64,000 nucleotides of DNA from Treponema lecithinolyticum ATCC 700332 (GCA_000468055.1 KI260556.1:59507-123506), one strand, 5' to 3'; positions 8,841 to 19,101 are shown, numbered from the stretch's first letter. The notes: generated by a model not told the origin, from the letters alone. Made by a program: numbers and translations.

Positions 8841-10499
8841 TTACTTTGTGCGGGCAAGAGCTTCGGAAATACTGTACGCGCGATCCCCTATTTTTTCTAT
8901 ATTGCGTACCATATCGATATACAAAAGTTCGGTTTTAACATCGGCGCCTTCTTCCAGCCGTTTGCGGGCAATCTTTTTTAATTCTTTTCTAAATTCGTCG
9001 ATTTTGTTTTCCAAATCTGCAGCTTGTTGCAATTCTTCCGGCGAAAGCGGTCGGTTTATATGCGCGTTTACAAAGTTTAATAAGTGTTCAACCAAATCTA
9101 CATAGGGCTGCAGTGCATCCATATCGGCTTTGTTGAATTTCATGTTTTTTTCTATACTGCGCTTTAAGTGGATGGCGGCACTGTAGCAATCGTCGGTAAT
9201 GTTTTCTATTTCGTCTACAATATGTAGCATCGCAGCAATATTGTTGCGATGCTGTTCGGTTACCGGCAGTTCCATGCATTTATACAGATAGTGAGAAAGT
9301 TGCTCTTGCATTTGGTCGGCATACGCTTCACGCTCTTTAATAAAATCCAAATGTTCGCCGATAAACCGTTCACTTCTGTCGGAAAAACCTTCCCGTATGC
9401 GTGTAAACATTACGATTGCCATCATAATCATGTCCGATATTTCTTTTTCCGCTTGCATAATATGCGGTTCAACGGATTCTTTTACACCGCTTGAAATAAA
9501 CTCCAGCCGGTATTCGTCGGGAACTTCGTTCGGTCGCGCTTTTATCAGTTTTTCGGTTAACAAGGCAATTTGCGAAGTAAAAGGCAAAAATAAAAGTGTG
9601 TTTAATATGTTAAACAGTGTATGCAGCATGGCAATGTGAGAAGGCAGCGATTGCATAACTTGTCCGGGGGTAATAAAGTCTACCGCAGCTAAAAGCGGTC
9701 GGAAAAAAACAAGTGCAAGAATACTTCCGGTAACGTTAAATAATACGTGAACAAGTGCGGCTCGCCGGGCATTTGCCTTTGTGTGTAGTGATGCCAATAC
9801 CGCGTCGACCGTAGAACCTATGTTACTTCCGAGCACCATTGCCGCAGAAAATTCCCACTGTAAAACGCCGTTATGGCACAGCGTTAAAATAACGGCGGTA
9901 GCCGCGCTGGATGAATGAAGCAAAACGGTAATCAATAAGCCGGCAAACATTCCTAAAAAAACGCTTACAATGCCGATGTCCTGAAAAGCGCTTAAAAATG
10001 CCGTGTTTTTCTCGGTCAGTGACGGAGTCAGTTTCGATAAAAAATCCAAGCCTAAAAAAAGCAGTCCGAAACCCATAAACGCTTCTCCGGCGCTTTCTTT
10101 TTTTATTTTGCGTATATATTTTATAAGGTAACCGATACCGAAAAGGGGAATGGCGGCAACGGCAATGTTGAATTTAAAACCGAACAGTGCGACAATCCAC
10201 GCGGTAATCGTTGTTCCGATGTTTGCACCGAAGATGACACCTACGGATTGCTGCAGCGTTATTAAACCGGCGTTAACGAACGACACAACCATAACGGTAG
10301 TAGCGCCTGAGGATTGGATAATCATAGTAATAAAACAGCCAGTAAACACCGCCGCAAAGCGGTTGTTGGTCATAATTGCCAAAAAGCGGTGCAAACTGTT
10401 TCCCGCACTTTTTTGAATGCCTTCGCTGAGCGTTTTCATCCCATACAAAAGCAATGCGAGGCTTCCGGCAAGCTGAAATATAACCGATATAATGTGCAC
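8841..10499 (-). CDS. Na/Pi symporter with C-terminal PhoU domain
   Basis: The first 310 residues contain the inverted repeat of the Na/Pi-cotransporter family, with the paired signature loops GANIGTT and GSNIGST and the QSSGATT / HSSSAAT motifs in re-entrant segments. Residues about 340-552 are the helical PhoU-like domain found fused to bacterial NptA/YjbB-type proteins. The expected role is sodium-coupled phosphate transport or export at the inner membrane with phosphate-dependent control through the PhoU domain. The start is a GTG at 10499 with no Shine-Dalgarno, six bases behind a possible -10 box. Confidence 0.88.
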   Translation of the reverse strand: MHIISVIFQLAGSLALLLYGMKTLSEGIQKSAGNSLHRFLAIMTNNRFAAVFTGCFITMIIQSSGATTVMVVSFVNAGLITLQQSVGVIFGANIGTTITAWIVALFGFKFNIAVAAIPLFGIGYLIKYIRKIKKESAGEAFMGFGLLFLGLDFLSKLTPSLTEKNTAFLSAFQDIGIVSVFLGMFAGLLITVLLHSSSAATAVILTLCHNGVLQWEFSAAMVLGSNIGSTVDAVLASLHTKANARRAALVHVLFNVTGSILALVFFRPLLAAVDFITPGQVMQSLPSHIAMLHTLFNILNTLLFLPFTSQIALLTEKLIKARPNEVPDEYRLEFISSGVKESVEPHIMQAEKEISDMIMMAIVMFTRIREGFSDRSERFIGEHLDFIKEREAYADQMQEQLSHYLYKCMELPVTEQHRNNIAAMLHIVDEIENITDDCYSAAIHLKRSIEKNMKFNKADMDALQPYVDLVEHLLNFVNAHINRPLSPEELQQAADLENKIDEFRKELKKIARKRLEEGADVKTELLYIDMVRNIEKIGDRAYSISEALARTK

Positions 10500-10505
10500 G
10501 TCTGT

Positions 10506-10535
10506 AGCCTAACATACTTGGCATAAACTGCACAA
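10506..10535 (-). promoter_or_regulatory. Possible promoter of the Na/Pi symporter gene
   Basis: On the minus strand: TTGTGC (10535-10530), 18 bases, TAGGCT (10511-10506), then 6 bases to the GTG start. The -10 box is weaker than in the other cases, so this is the least certain of the leaderless arrangements. Confidence 0.3.
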
Positions 10536-10583
10536 GGGTGTTTTAAACAAGAGCATTTTGCCGGAAGTGCTTTTTAGACAAGC

Positions 10584-11048
10584 TTAGGTTTTTTCCGAAT
10601 TTTGCGAAAATCTTTGTTTTATAAAAACACCTGCGGTAAGTATTGCAGCTATAATGAGGATTATCAGCCAAAGCGGCATACCTTGTCCGGGTATTTTGTT
10701 TTGTGCAGCTTCCGGATGGACCGTAAATCCGTTTTCGCCTGCCGGACCGTTTTTTGCAACTTTATGACCGGGCCCGCCGTCGAACATCAAAAAATACGGT
10801 TCTTCCGGTATTTTTATAGCCAGCTGGCTTGATTCGGGAAAAGTAAGCTTTTCGATAATACCGTTGTCGAATTTACTTTTAACATAAAGCGGCATCCCTG
10901 CAGCATCTTGTCCGTTTGAAAAACCCGCTTTTACATACACAAATTGATCGTCGCTGTCTTCGATAATCAACAGCGGTGTATGTGCAAAAATCGGTACAAC
11001 AATGCAAAAGCATGCACATGCTATAAAAAGTTTTTTTAATCCTGTCAT
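10584..11048 (-). CDS. Exported single-pass protein, possible metal-related role
   Basis: The 154-residue product has a signal peptide (about 5-22) whose likely cleavage after IFA leaves a mature N-terminus starting with His (HTPLL). A soluble beta-rich region with the conserved-looking GGPGHKVAKNGP segment follows, and residues about 125-146 form a C-terminal membrane helix before a basic tail. An N-terminal His exposed by signal cleavage resembles CopC- and DUF4198-type proteins that bind copper, cobalt or nickel, but I cannot assign it to a family. It starts ten bases after the end of the upstream four-helix membrane protein and is co-transcribed with it. Confidence 0.55.
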   Translation of the reverse strand: MTGLKKLFIACACFCIVVPIFAHTPLLIIEDSDDQFVYVKAGFSNGQDAAGMPLYVKSKFDNGIIEKLTFPESSQLAIKIPEEPYFLMFDGGPGHKVAKNGPAGENGFTVHPEAAQNKIPGQGMPLWLIILIIAAILTAGVFIKQRFSQNSEKT

Positions 11049-11058
11049 ATTAAACTTC

Positions 11059-11487
11059 TTATTTATTGGTATTAAAAGCTTTTAACAATTTAAACGACCA
11101 CAAAACGGCAATAACTGCAGCCGGTACTTGCAAAAGGAAAGTGATAATACCGTTCATAAGATCGCCTTGAGCGATATGTGCACACGCGTGCAGTCCGTTT
11201 AATACAACCGAAATCAAACCGATGATTGCCGTTGCCTGCCAGCCTTTTTTTGATGTAAACACATAGGCAAATATTGCCGGCAAAATTGTAAATACTGTCC
11301 ACAAAATCATCATTAAGACGCCCGATGTTGCTTGCATTGTTTTCATCGTTTCATCAAGCAAAGCTTTGTCCATTCCCGGAGCCATTAATGCATGAATTGA
11401 AATATGCAGCGCATAGCCGAAAAAGCTGAGCGTGTGCAATCCTGCAACCCTTAACTGCTGATACGGTATAAAATCTTTGTTTTCCAT
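11059..11487 (-). CDS. Four-helix membrane protein with intramembrane histidines
   Basis: The 142-residue protein has four hydrophobic segments (about 14-33, 52-75, 82-103, 108-132). Several histidines lie in or next to them: H18, H28 and H32 in the first segment and a LHACAHIAQG motif in the third. The pattern suggests a metal- or haem-handling membrane protein, but no family is recognised. It is the first gene of a two-gene operon with the exported protein downstream. An AGGAGAAAG site precedes the ATG, and a strong promoter with an operator-like palindrome lies just upstream. Confidence 0.55.
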   Translation of the reverse strand: MENKDFIPYQQLRVAGLHTLSFFGYALHISIHALMAPGMDKALLDETMKTMQATSGVLMMILWTVFTILPAIFAYVFTSKKGWQATAIIGLISVVLNGLHACAHIAQGDLMNGIITFLLQVPAAVIAVLWSFKLLKAFNTNK

Positions 11488-11518
11488 ATCTTTCTCCTTT
11501 AATAAGGTAATAGATGGT

Positions 11519-11554
11519 TTGTCTTTTAAAACATAACAATGTTTTTTAAGACAA
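11519..11554. promoter_or_regulatory. Operator-like palindrome before the membrane-protein operon
   Basis: Two 16-base arms match at 14 of 16 positions: TTGTCTTTTAAAACAT (11519-11534) and ATGTTTTTTAAGACAA (11539-11554) around a four-base centre. It lies directly downstream of the -10 box of the minus-strand promoter, over the expected transcription start, a typical place for repressor binding. The regulator is not identified; a metal- or redox-responsive repressor is possible. Confidence 0.55.
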
Positions 11555-11558
11555 GCTC

Positions 11559-11587
11559 ATTATAAATCCGAAATTGAAAAAATACAA
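11559..11587 (-). promoter_or_regulatory. Strong sigma70 promoter of the membrane-protein operon
   Basis: On the minus strand: TTGTAT (11587-11582), exactly 17 bases, perfect TATAAT (11564-11559). It drives the genes at 11487 and 11048 with a leader of about 65 bases that contains the palindrome and a Shine-Dalgarno. Confidence 0.7.
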
Positions 11588-11652
11588 TAGTTATATTAGG
11601 CTAATTTTTATACAGATTAAGTATTAAAAGTATCTCTGTAATCTCTTATCCC

Positions 11653-11681
11653 TTGCAAAAACTCGGTAAAAGGGCTATTGT
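11653..11681 (+). promoter_or_regulatory. Promoter of the Lrp-type regulator, predicts leaderless mRNA
   Basis: TTGCAA at 11653-11658, 17 bases, TATTGT at 11676-11681, then 7 bases to the ATG at 11689. This argues against the earlier TTG at 11653 and GTG at 11680 as start codons. Confidence 0.5.
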
Positions 11682-11688
11682 GAGCGCT

Positions 11689-12174
11689 ATGGAAGAAATT
11701 TTAGATTTATTGAGGGCGGATGCACGCCTTTCGGCGGAAGATATAGCCGCTATGACTAAAAAAACGGTTGAACAAGTAAAAACTGCGATAAAAAAGCTTG
11801 AAGACGAAGGCGTTATTTTAAAATATGCGGCAATTGTTAACCCCGAAAAAATAGCGGACTCTAAAACGTCGGTGCGCGCAGAAATAGAAATTCAAGTGGT
11901 ACCCGAACGCGAACACGGGTTTGACGCTTTGGCGGAACGTTTGTACCGCTTTCCGCAAGTGCGCTCGTTGTATTTGATGAGCGGCGGTTATGATTTAAAA
12001 GTTATTATTGAAGGCGAAAGTTTGCAAGATGTGGCTTTTTTTGTTGCCCGAAAGCTGTCTGCGCTGGAAGGTGTTCGCGGTACTAAAACTCATTTTATTT
12101 TAAAAACATACAAAGAAAACAATATCGTATACGTAGACGAAAAAACCGACCGGCGCGAGGGAGTTACCGCATAA
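11689..12174 (+). CDS. Lrp/AsnC-family transcriptional regulator
   Basis: The 161-residue protein has the family layout: an N-terminal winged helix-turn-helix (about 2-55, with the ILDLLRADARLSAEDIA pattern) and a C-terminal RAM ligand-binding domain (about 65-145), including the sequence around LMSGGYDLKV that forms the effector pocket. Such proteins bind amino acids and control amino-acid genes. The ATG at 11689 is chosen because it fits the family N-terminus and sits 7 bases behind a -10 box. Its stop overlaps the start of the aminotransferase gene, a pairing that suggests control of, or sensing for, that enzyme's pathway. Confidence 0.85.
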   Translation: MEEILDLLRADARLSAEDIAAMTKKTVEQVKTAIKKLEDEGVILKYAAIVNPEKIADSKTSVRAEIEIQVVPEREHGFDALAERLYRFPQVRSLYLMSGGYDLKVIIEGESLQDVAFFVARKLSALEGVRGTKTHFILKTYKENNIVYVDEKTDRREGVTA

Positions 12175-13349
12175 TGAATGGCGAGCGTTTGTCTTCTTTA
12201 ATACAGGGAATTCCGCCGTCGGGGATTCGTAAATTTTTCGATTTGATTATCGGGCGCAACGATATTATTTCTTTGGGAGTGGGGGAGCCGGATTTTCCCA
12301 CTCCGTGGATTATCAGAGAAGAAGCTTTTTATCATTTGGAACAGGGGCATACTTCCTACACGTCGAACTGGGGTCTTGCGGAATTGCGAGAGCAAATCGC
12401 CGTGTATCTTGAAAAATACGGTTTGCACTACAACCCCAAAGGCGAAATATTGATTACTATAGGCGTTTCCGAAGCTGTAGATGCAGTGCTGCGTTCTATT
12501 TTAAATCCGGGCGACGAAATTATTATGTGTGAGCCTTGCTATGTGTCTTATCAGCCGCTTGCCGCACTGTGTGCTACAAAATTGGTTTCGGTTAATACTG
12601 CGCTTACCGGTTTTTATCCGACGGCGGAAGCTATAGAAAAAGCAATTACTCCGAATACCAAAGCTCTTATGCTGTGTTCGCCGAGCAATCCCACCGGGCG
12701 CGTTGTTCCCCGTGCGGAACTTGCAAAAATCGCCGATGTGGTAAAAAAACATAAAATTTGGGTTATATCGGATGAAGTCTACTGTGAGCTTGTGTACGAC
12801 GGTGCCGAGCACTGTTCTATAGGTTCGTTTGAAGGCATGAAGCCGTATACAGTGGTGCTCAACGGTTTTTCAAAATCCTTTGCCATGACCGGCTGGAGAA
12901 TCGGCTTTGTATGCTGCCCGCCCGATTTAATGGAGCAAGTACATAAGCTGCATCAGTATTCATCCATTTGTGCTCCGATTATGAGCCAGTACGGCGCTTT
13001 GGAAGGTTTGCGTACCGGAGCTGCGGAAGTTGAAAAAATGCGCGTTTCGTACCGCCAGCGGCGCAATTTAATGTATAAAGCGTTTACGGACATGGGGTTG
13101 CCCGTTGCAGAGCCGGAGGGTGCTTTTTATATGTTTCCCGACATCCGCTGTACCGGTCTTACATCTGAAGAATTTGCAACGCAGCTTATAGAAAAACACG
13201 GTGTTGCCGTTGTTCCCGGCTCGGTGTTCGGTTCCGGCGGTGAAGGTTTTATCCGCTGCTGTTACGCTACCGATGCTGCAAAAATTAAAGAAGCGCTGCG
13301 CCGTATCGGCACTATGATTGATGAAGCGGGTTTCCGGAAAAAGTACTGA
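12174..13349 (+). CDS. PLP-dependent class I/II aminotransferase
   Basis: The 391-residue protein has the fold-type I aminotransferase landmarks: the early LGVGEPDFPTP motif, PSNPTGRV with the conserved Asn, the ISDEVY aspartate that contacts the pyridine ring, the PLP-binding lysine K234 in LNGFSKSFAMTGWRIG, and a C-terminal arginine for the substrate carboxylate (FIRCCYA). It is closest to the aspartate/aromatic aminotransferase group often called PatA or AspC-like. The amino-acid specificity cannot be read off. It overlaps the Lrp-type gene by one base, so the two are translationally coupled. Confidence 0.88.
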   Translation: MNGERLSSLIQGIPPSGIRKFFDLIIGRNDIISLGVGEPDFPTPWIIREEAFYHLEQGHTSYTSNWGLAELREQIAVYLEKYGLHYNPKGEILITIGVSEAVDAVLRSILNPGDEIIMCEPCYVSYQPLAALCATKLVSVNTALTGFYPTAEAIEKAITPNTKALMLCSPSNPTGRVVPRAELAKIADVVKKHKIWVISDEVYCELVYDGAEHCSIGSFEGMKPYTVVLNGFSKSFAMTGWRIGFVCCPPDLMEQVHKLHQYSSICAPIMSQYGALEGLRTGAAEVEKMRVSYRQRRNLMYKAFTDMGLPVAEPEGAFYMFPDIRCTGLTSEEFATQLIEKHGVAVVPGSVFGSGGEGFIRCCYATDAAKIKEALRRIGTMIDEAGFRKKY

Positions 13350-13416
13350 CGGCGCTGTATCGCCGATTTGTGCGCTGTTATGCGGTGCCGGCATATCAAA
13401 CGGCATGTCAAAACTA

Positions 13417-13445
13417 TAGCATTAAAAACTGAAATTGTATATACT
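13417..13445 (+). promoter_or_regulatory. Promoter of the ECF transporter gene, predicts leaderless mRNA
   Basis: A poor -35 (TAGCAT, 13417-13422), 17 bases and a good -10 (TATACT, 13440-13445), followed after 6 bases by the ATG at 13452. There is no Shine-Dalgarno. Confidence 0.4.
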
Positions 13446-13451
13446 CGTCAG

Positions 13452-15764
13452 ATGGTTCAAATCTCTGTAGAACACGTATCTTTTTCTTATCCCGACAGCA
13501 AAGTACAAGCGCTTAAAAATGTGTCGTTTACTATAGAAAAAGGGGAATACATTGCCGTTTTGGGAGCAAACGGTTCGGGTAAAAGCACGCTTGCCCGCCT
13601 TATGGCGGGTTTTTTACAAGCTCAATCGGGAACAATAAAAACCGCCGATTCCGCCGGCTGCAAACATCGCAATTCCCGTCGCGCCGGGCAAAGCGGCAAT
13701 TGCATTCTTTGCGAGCAGGATAGAGGGGCAATATCTTCAGGCATTGTGTTCCAGTCTCCGCGGGATCAAATCGTTGCCGAAACTGTCGGACACGATACGG
13801 CATTCGGTCCCGAAAATCTTAATTTAGCGCCGGAAACGGTTGAACAGCGCACGGATAAATGTTTGCAGTTGGTAGATTTGGAGCAAATGCGCAGCGATAA
13901 AACGGCTTTTTTATCAACCGGACAAAAACAAAAGCTTGCCCTTGCCGGTATAGTGGCGCTTAAGCCCGATTTGCTTGTGCTCGATGAAGCGGTTTCTATG
14001 GTCGACCCTGAAGTGCGTAAGAGCATTTTGGATTTTCTTGACGAGCGCAACCGGCAGGGACAAACAATCGTACATGTTACCCACGATACCGATGAAGCGC
14101 TGCGTGCACGGCGCATACTGGTAATGGATGACGGTTGTCTTGTGTTTGACGGTTCAAGCAGTGATTTTAAAAAACAAAAAACTTTATTTAACGCTTTGTT
14201 TCCGCCTTTGGTGCGCCGAAGCGCCGAGCATACCGTAAACGCCGCATGTGCTGCACATCAACAAAGCAGCTGCAAAACGCAAAAGCAAAACGGTTCCGGC
14301 AGAGCGCGGAAAATACCCGGCGTCTCCGATGAGCAAACGGAGAATCGCGCTTTATGCTTTTCTCATGTCGATTTTGCTTACGGTCCGGATAAAGCGGTTT
14401 TTACCGATTTTTCGCTGAATATTTACGAAGGCACGCTTACAGCTTTAATGGGACCTTCCGGTGTCGGAAAATCGACTTTTTTTGAACTTGCTTGCGGTCT
14501 TTTAAAGCCGAATCAAGGTAAAGTGTGTGCAAAATACAAGCCGGTGCTGGCGCTCCAAGATTGCGAAAGCGCGCTCTTTGAAGAATTTGCAGCCGATGAT
14601 GTTGCGTTCGGATCTAAAAACGAAGGCATATCGGGCGATGAACTTAAAAAGCGCGTACGCCGTGCTATGGATATCTGCGATTTGCCTTTTGAAACCTTTG
14701 CCGACAGAAGAACCTATACGCTGTCGGGGGGTGAAAAACGAAAACTTTCTTTAGCCGGAATCGTTGTTTTGGACAGCAATTTATATTTATTTGACGAACC
14801 GACAGCAGGGCTCGATCCGAAAGCCCGGCTGCAAGTATTAAACGTTTTGGCAGACCTTGCTTCTTCAGGAAAAACGGTAATATTTTCCACGCACCGTGCC
14901 GAAGAGGGCGCTTTTGCTTCCCGTCTTATTCTTTTTAAGAAAGGGAAGGTAACCGAAAAAGTTCAAGTTCCAAGCGCTGATGCGGCTTCGGTAATTTCCG
15001 CAAAAAAAAGTCCGGACGGCTGCGGGGGGCTTTCCCGCATAGCTCCTATCGATACGAGCATGCTCGACAAACTGCGCCATACCGAAGCCGGAGTGTACCG
15101 CAGCGAAAACACTCCTTTGCACCGAATGAACGCCGTGTATAAAATACTGTTGTTTTTAACTTTATTTATTGTTTCCTTGTGTATACAAAACCCGTATGCG
15201 CTGAGCGTGTGCACGCTGTTTTCCGTATGTTATGCTTTTTTATCTCATTTTTCGTTAAAAAAACTGGGGCTTACTTTTTGCGCGTTTTTGCCATATCTTG
15301 TATTTTTTGCTGCGCTGCAGTTTTTGCTTTTTCCGCCGATTGCGGGTGAAAACGTATATTTTTCTTTGTACCGTTTTTCAATTACCGATTCAAAAATACA
15401 GGTTGCCGTTGTTACGCTTTTGCACGTTGCCGCCGCTATTCCTTGCGTTATAGGTTTTATGTATTCCACCGATACGGCACATATACTCGAAGGCTTAAAA
15501 AAAATACTGCATCCGCTGGATTTTGTCGGCATAAAAAGTAAATACATATCGTTTACGCTTTTTTCCGTGTTCCGTTTTATACCGGTTTTAGCCGAAGATG
15601 CTTCGCAAATAGTAAAGACTCAGCTTATTCGCGGCGGCTTTACCCGAAAAAAAGGTTTTTTTAAACGTTTGCGCGGAATGCTTCCGCTTTTTGTCCCTTT
15701 AGTGGTGCAAACGTTTCGAAGAGCCGAAGCTTTTGCAAACACGCTTAGCGCACGGAGGTTTTAA
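13452..15764 (+). CDS. Single-chain ECF transporter module (two ATPases fused to EcfT)
   Basis: The 770-residue protein joins three parts. ATPase 1 has Walker A GANGSGKST at residues 38-46, an LSTGQ signature and a VLDEA Walker B. ATPase 2 has Walker A GPSGVGKST near residue 335, an LSGGE signature and LFDEPTAGLDP. From about residue 557 a membrane domain of several helices resembles EcfT, ending in the coupling-helix region with RGG and SARRF in place of the usual Ala-Arg-Gly motifs. Energy-coupling-factor transporters use this module with a separate substrate-binding S protein for vitamins or metals. No S protein is next to it, so it may serve several partners elsewhere. ATG 13452 fits the ABC start (MVQISVEHVSFSY); an upstream in-frame start would add an unrelated extension. 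Confidence 0.85.
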   Translation: MVQISVEHVSFSYPDSKVQALKNVSFTIEKGEYIAVLGANGSGKSTLARLMAGFLQAQSGTIKTADSAGCKHRNSRRAGQSGNCILCEQDRGAISSGIVFQSPRDQIVAETVGHDTAFGPENLNLAPETVEQRTDKCLQLVDLEQMRSDKTAFLSTGQKQKLALAGIVALKPDLLVLDEAVSMVDPEVRKSILDFLDERNRQGQTIVHVTHDTDEALRARRILVMDDGCLVFDGSSSDFKKQKTLFNALFPPLVRRSAEHTVNAACAAHQQSSCKTQKQNGSGRARKIPGVSDEQTENRALCFSHVDFAYGPDKAVFTDFSLNIYEGTLTALMGPSGVGKSTFFELACGLLKPNQGKVCAKYKPVLALQDCESALFEEFAADDVAFGSKNEGISGDELKKRVRRAMDICDLPFETFADRRTYTLSGGEKRKLSLAGIVVLDSNLYLFDEPTAGLDPKARLQVLNVLADLASSGKTVIFSTHRAEEGAFASRLILFKKGKVTEKVQVPSADAASVISAKKSPDGCGGLSRIAPIDTSMLDKLRHTEAGVYRSENTPLHRMNAVYKILLFLTLFIVSLCIQNPYALSVCTLFSVCYAFLSHFSLKKLGLTFCAFLPYLVFFAALQFLLFPPIAGENVYFSLYRFSITDSKIQVAVVTLLHVAAAIPCVIGFMYSTDTAHILEGLKKILHPLDFVGIKSKYISFTLFSVFRFIPVLAEDASQIVKTQLIRGGFTRKKGFFKRLRGMLPLFVPLVVQTFRRAEAFANTLSARRF

Positions 15765-16325
15765 ATGAAAACAAATCCTTTTCGCCGCTGTCCCGTGTGT
15801 TTATGCGAAAAAATAGCATACCTCGATGAGCGCAAGTGGAGCTGCCCTTTGTGCGGCTTTACTTTATACCATAATACCGCAGCTGCCGTCGGTTTGATTA
15901 TTCCCGTGCAGGATAAAAACGGCGTGTCGGTACTGTGTGTAAAACGGGGACGCGAGCCGCGCAAAGGATTTTATGCATTACCCGGCGGCTTTGTCGATCC
16001 GGATGAAAGTGCGGAAAACGCGTGTGTGCGCGAATGTCGTGAAGAAACGGGAATAACGCCGGTGTCGCTGCGTTATGTGTGCAGTGCACCGAATACCTAC
16101 GAATATAAAAATATTGTATATAAAACCTGCGACCTTTTTTTTGAAGCGCAGCTTCCTTCCAGTACCGAAGCCGCTTCGCTTTTGCGCGGTTTGAGCGCAC
16201 AGGACGCTGATGAAATAAAAGGTTACCGGATTTTTCCGCTGCAAAAAATGCAAGACGTTTCGGCAATTCCTCTCGCTTTTCCGTCTGCAGCCTTTGCTTT
16301 ACAAACGTGGTTCGGCAGACGGTAA
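15765..16325 (+). CDS. NUDIX hydrolase with N-terminal zinc ribbon
   Basis: Residues 6-27 contain two CPxC pairs (CPVC and CPLC) that should form a zinc ribbon as in NudC. The full NUDIX box follows at about residues 69-91 (GGFVDPDE, then REXXEE in RECREETG), so the metal-binding Glu residues are intact and the enzyme should be active. Family members hydrolyse nucleoside diphosphates linked to another group, such as NADH or ADP-ribose. The gene begins at the base after the ECF stop with a GGAGG site inside that gene's end, so the two share a transcript. Confidence 0.85.
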   Translation: MKTNPFRRCPVCLCEKIAYLDERKWSCPLCGFTLYHNTAAAVGLIIPVQDKNGVSVLCVKRGREPRKGFYALPGGFVDPDESAENACVRECREETGITPVSLRYVCSAPNTYEYKNIVYKTCDLFFEAQLPSSTEAASLLRGLSAQDADEIKGYRIFPLQKMQDVSAIPLAFPSAAFALQTWFGRR

Positions 16326-16369
16326 GGCCGTACGTGCTTTGAGCCGATGCACTTCGCCTGCCGGTTATT

Positions 16370-18157
<1,788 letters not shown>

Positions 18158-18165
18158 GATGGAAT

Positions 18166-18194
18166 ATCATAGCGGGAATTACGCCGATATGCAA
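18166..18194 (-). promoter_or_regulatory. Promoter of aspS, predicts leaderless mRNA
   Basis: On the minus strand: TTGCAT (18194-18189), 17 bases, TATGAT (18171-18166), then 8 bases to the ATG. Confidence 0.55.
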
Positions 18195-18257
18195 GCCGTG
18201 TTGGCATTCTCTTTCAATGCGTAACATAAGTGTATGGGGAAGCCGGCAATGTCGGCA

Positions 18258-18331
18258 GATACCCGTTTGCGGCGTATATCATTGCTTCGGATAGAATTAT
18301 CCGACGGAACGACCCCGCTGCAAACGGTATC
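18258..18331. other. Nested inverted repeats upstream of aspS
   Basis: An outer pair, GATACCCGTTTGCGGCG (18258-18274) and CCGCTGCAAACGGTATC (18315-18331), pairs along nearly its full length with one bulge. Inside it a perfect 7-base hairpin is formed by TCGGATA (18287-18293) and TATCCGA (18298-18304). No T-run follows on either side, so it is not a simple terminator. It fills the gap between the Met-rich lipoprotein and the aspS promoter. I see no other gene in 18195-18348. Confidence 0.5.
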
Positions 18332-18348
18332 CTGATAAGAACTTGTTT

Positions 18349-19101
18349 TTAGGAAATAATGAGGATCTTGGCGGCTTTGTGCATTTTACCCATTTTACCG
18401 TCCATCATCATGTCTTCACTTTGCTTTTTTGTTTTTGCGGAGTTTTCGCTATCATTTGCAGTTGTTCCATTCATCATCATTTTGTCGGTCTCCCATAAAA
18501 GTATTTTGACGCCTTTTTTTAGGGCGGCCGCATCGGCTTTTCCCATCGCTGCAACCGGATGCATGCCGATTTCTATGTTTTTACTGAATGTCCATTTGCT
18601 GCCGTTTGTTGCGGTAAGCGATATTACGTCGTCCTTTGAGTCAATTTCGGCAATTTCTGCCAATACCGGAAGAGCTGATTCATCGTGCACGTTTACAAAC
18701 AGCACTTGTGCAGCAGTTTGCGGAGGCAAACTGGCGGTGTATGCAGGCGAAACCCATGCGTAAATAGGTACGCCGGTTTTAATAGCCGCTTTTTTTGTAG
18801 AAGCACCTGTTGTTGCATCAATAGTCGGTGTTTTTTCTTGTATGTTGAAGATAACTTCATCATGTGCAGCGCTTTTAATGCGCAACTGCATTCCAAATCC
18901 GTCGCCCTCAGTAACGGTACCCGATTCGAGAACAAAGTCGCTCATCATCATCTCGCCTTCCGTCATGTTCATCGAGCTGTCCATTTTTTTCATGTCTTTT
19001 TTTGAGGCGGAGGACATCGCATCGTTTTTGTGTGATACACAGGCGGAAAACAACACCGCCACAGTTACTACCGCCGCCGCGGTAATCAATTTGATTTTCA
19101 T
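18349..19101 (-). CDS. Met-rich lipoprotein of unknown function
   Basis: The ATG at 19101 follows an AGGAAGGA site; an upstream in-frame start would only lengthen the signal. The 250-residue product has a lipoprotein signal with lipobox LFSAC (Cys at about residue 21). Residues about 55-200 form a beta-rich domain with the pattern VTEGDGFGM / IFNIQEKTP / YAWVSPAYTASLPPQ, similar to domains in Gram-positive surface proteins that accompany copper-amine-oxidase-like repeats. Runs of methionine (MMM three times, plus MDSSMNM and KMGKM) flank the domain at both ends, which suggests copper or other soft-metal binding. It is monocistronic, between the sugar operon and aspS. Confidence 0.6.
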   Translation of the reverse strand: MKIKLITAAAVVTVAVLFSACVSHKNDAMSSASKKDMKKMDSSMNMTEGEMMMSDFVLESGTVTEGDGFGMQLRIKSAAHDEVIFNIQEKTPTIDATTGASTKKAAIKTGVPIYAWVSPAYTASLPPQTAAQVLFVNVHDESALPVLAEIAEIDSKDDVISLTATNGSKWTFSKNIEIGMHPVAAMGKADAAALKKGVKILLWETDKMMMNGTTANDSENSAKTKKQSEDMMMDGKMGKMHKAAKILIIS

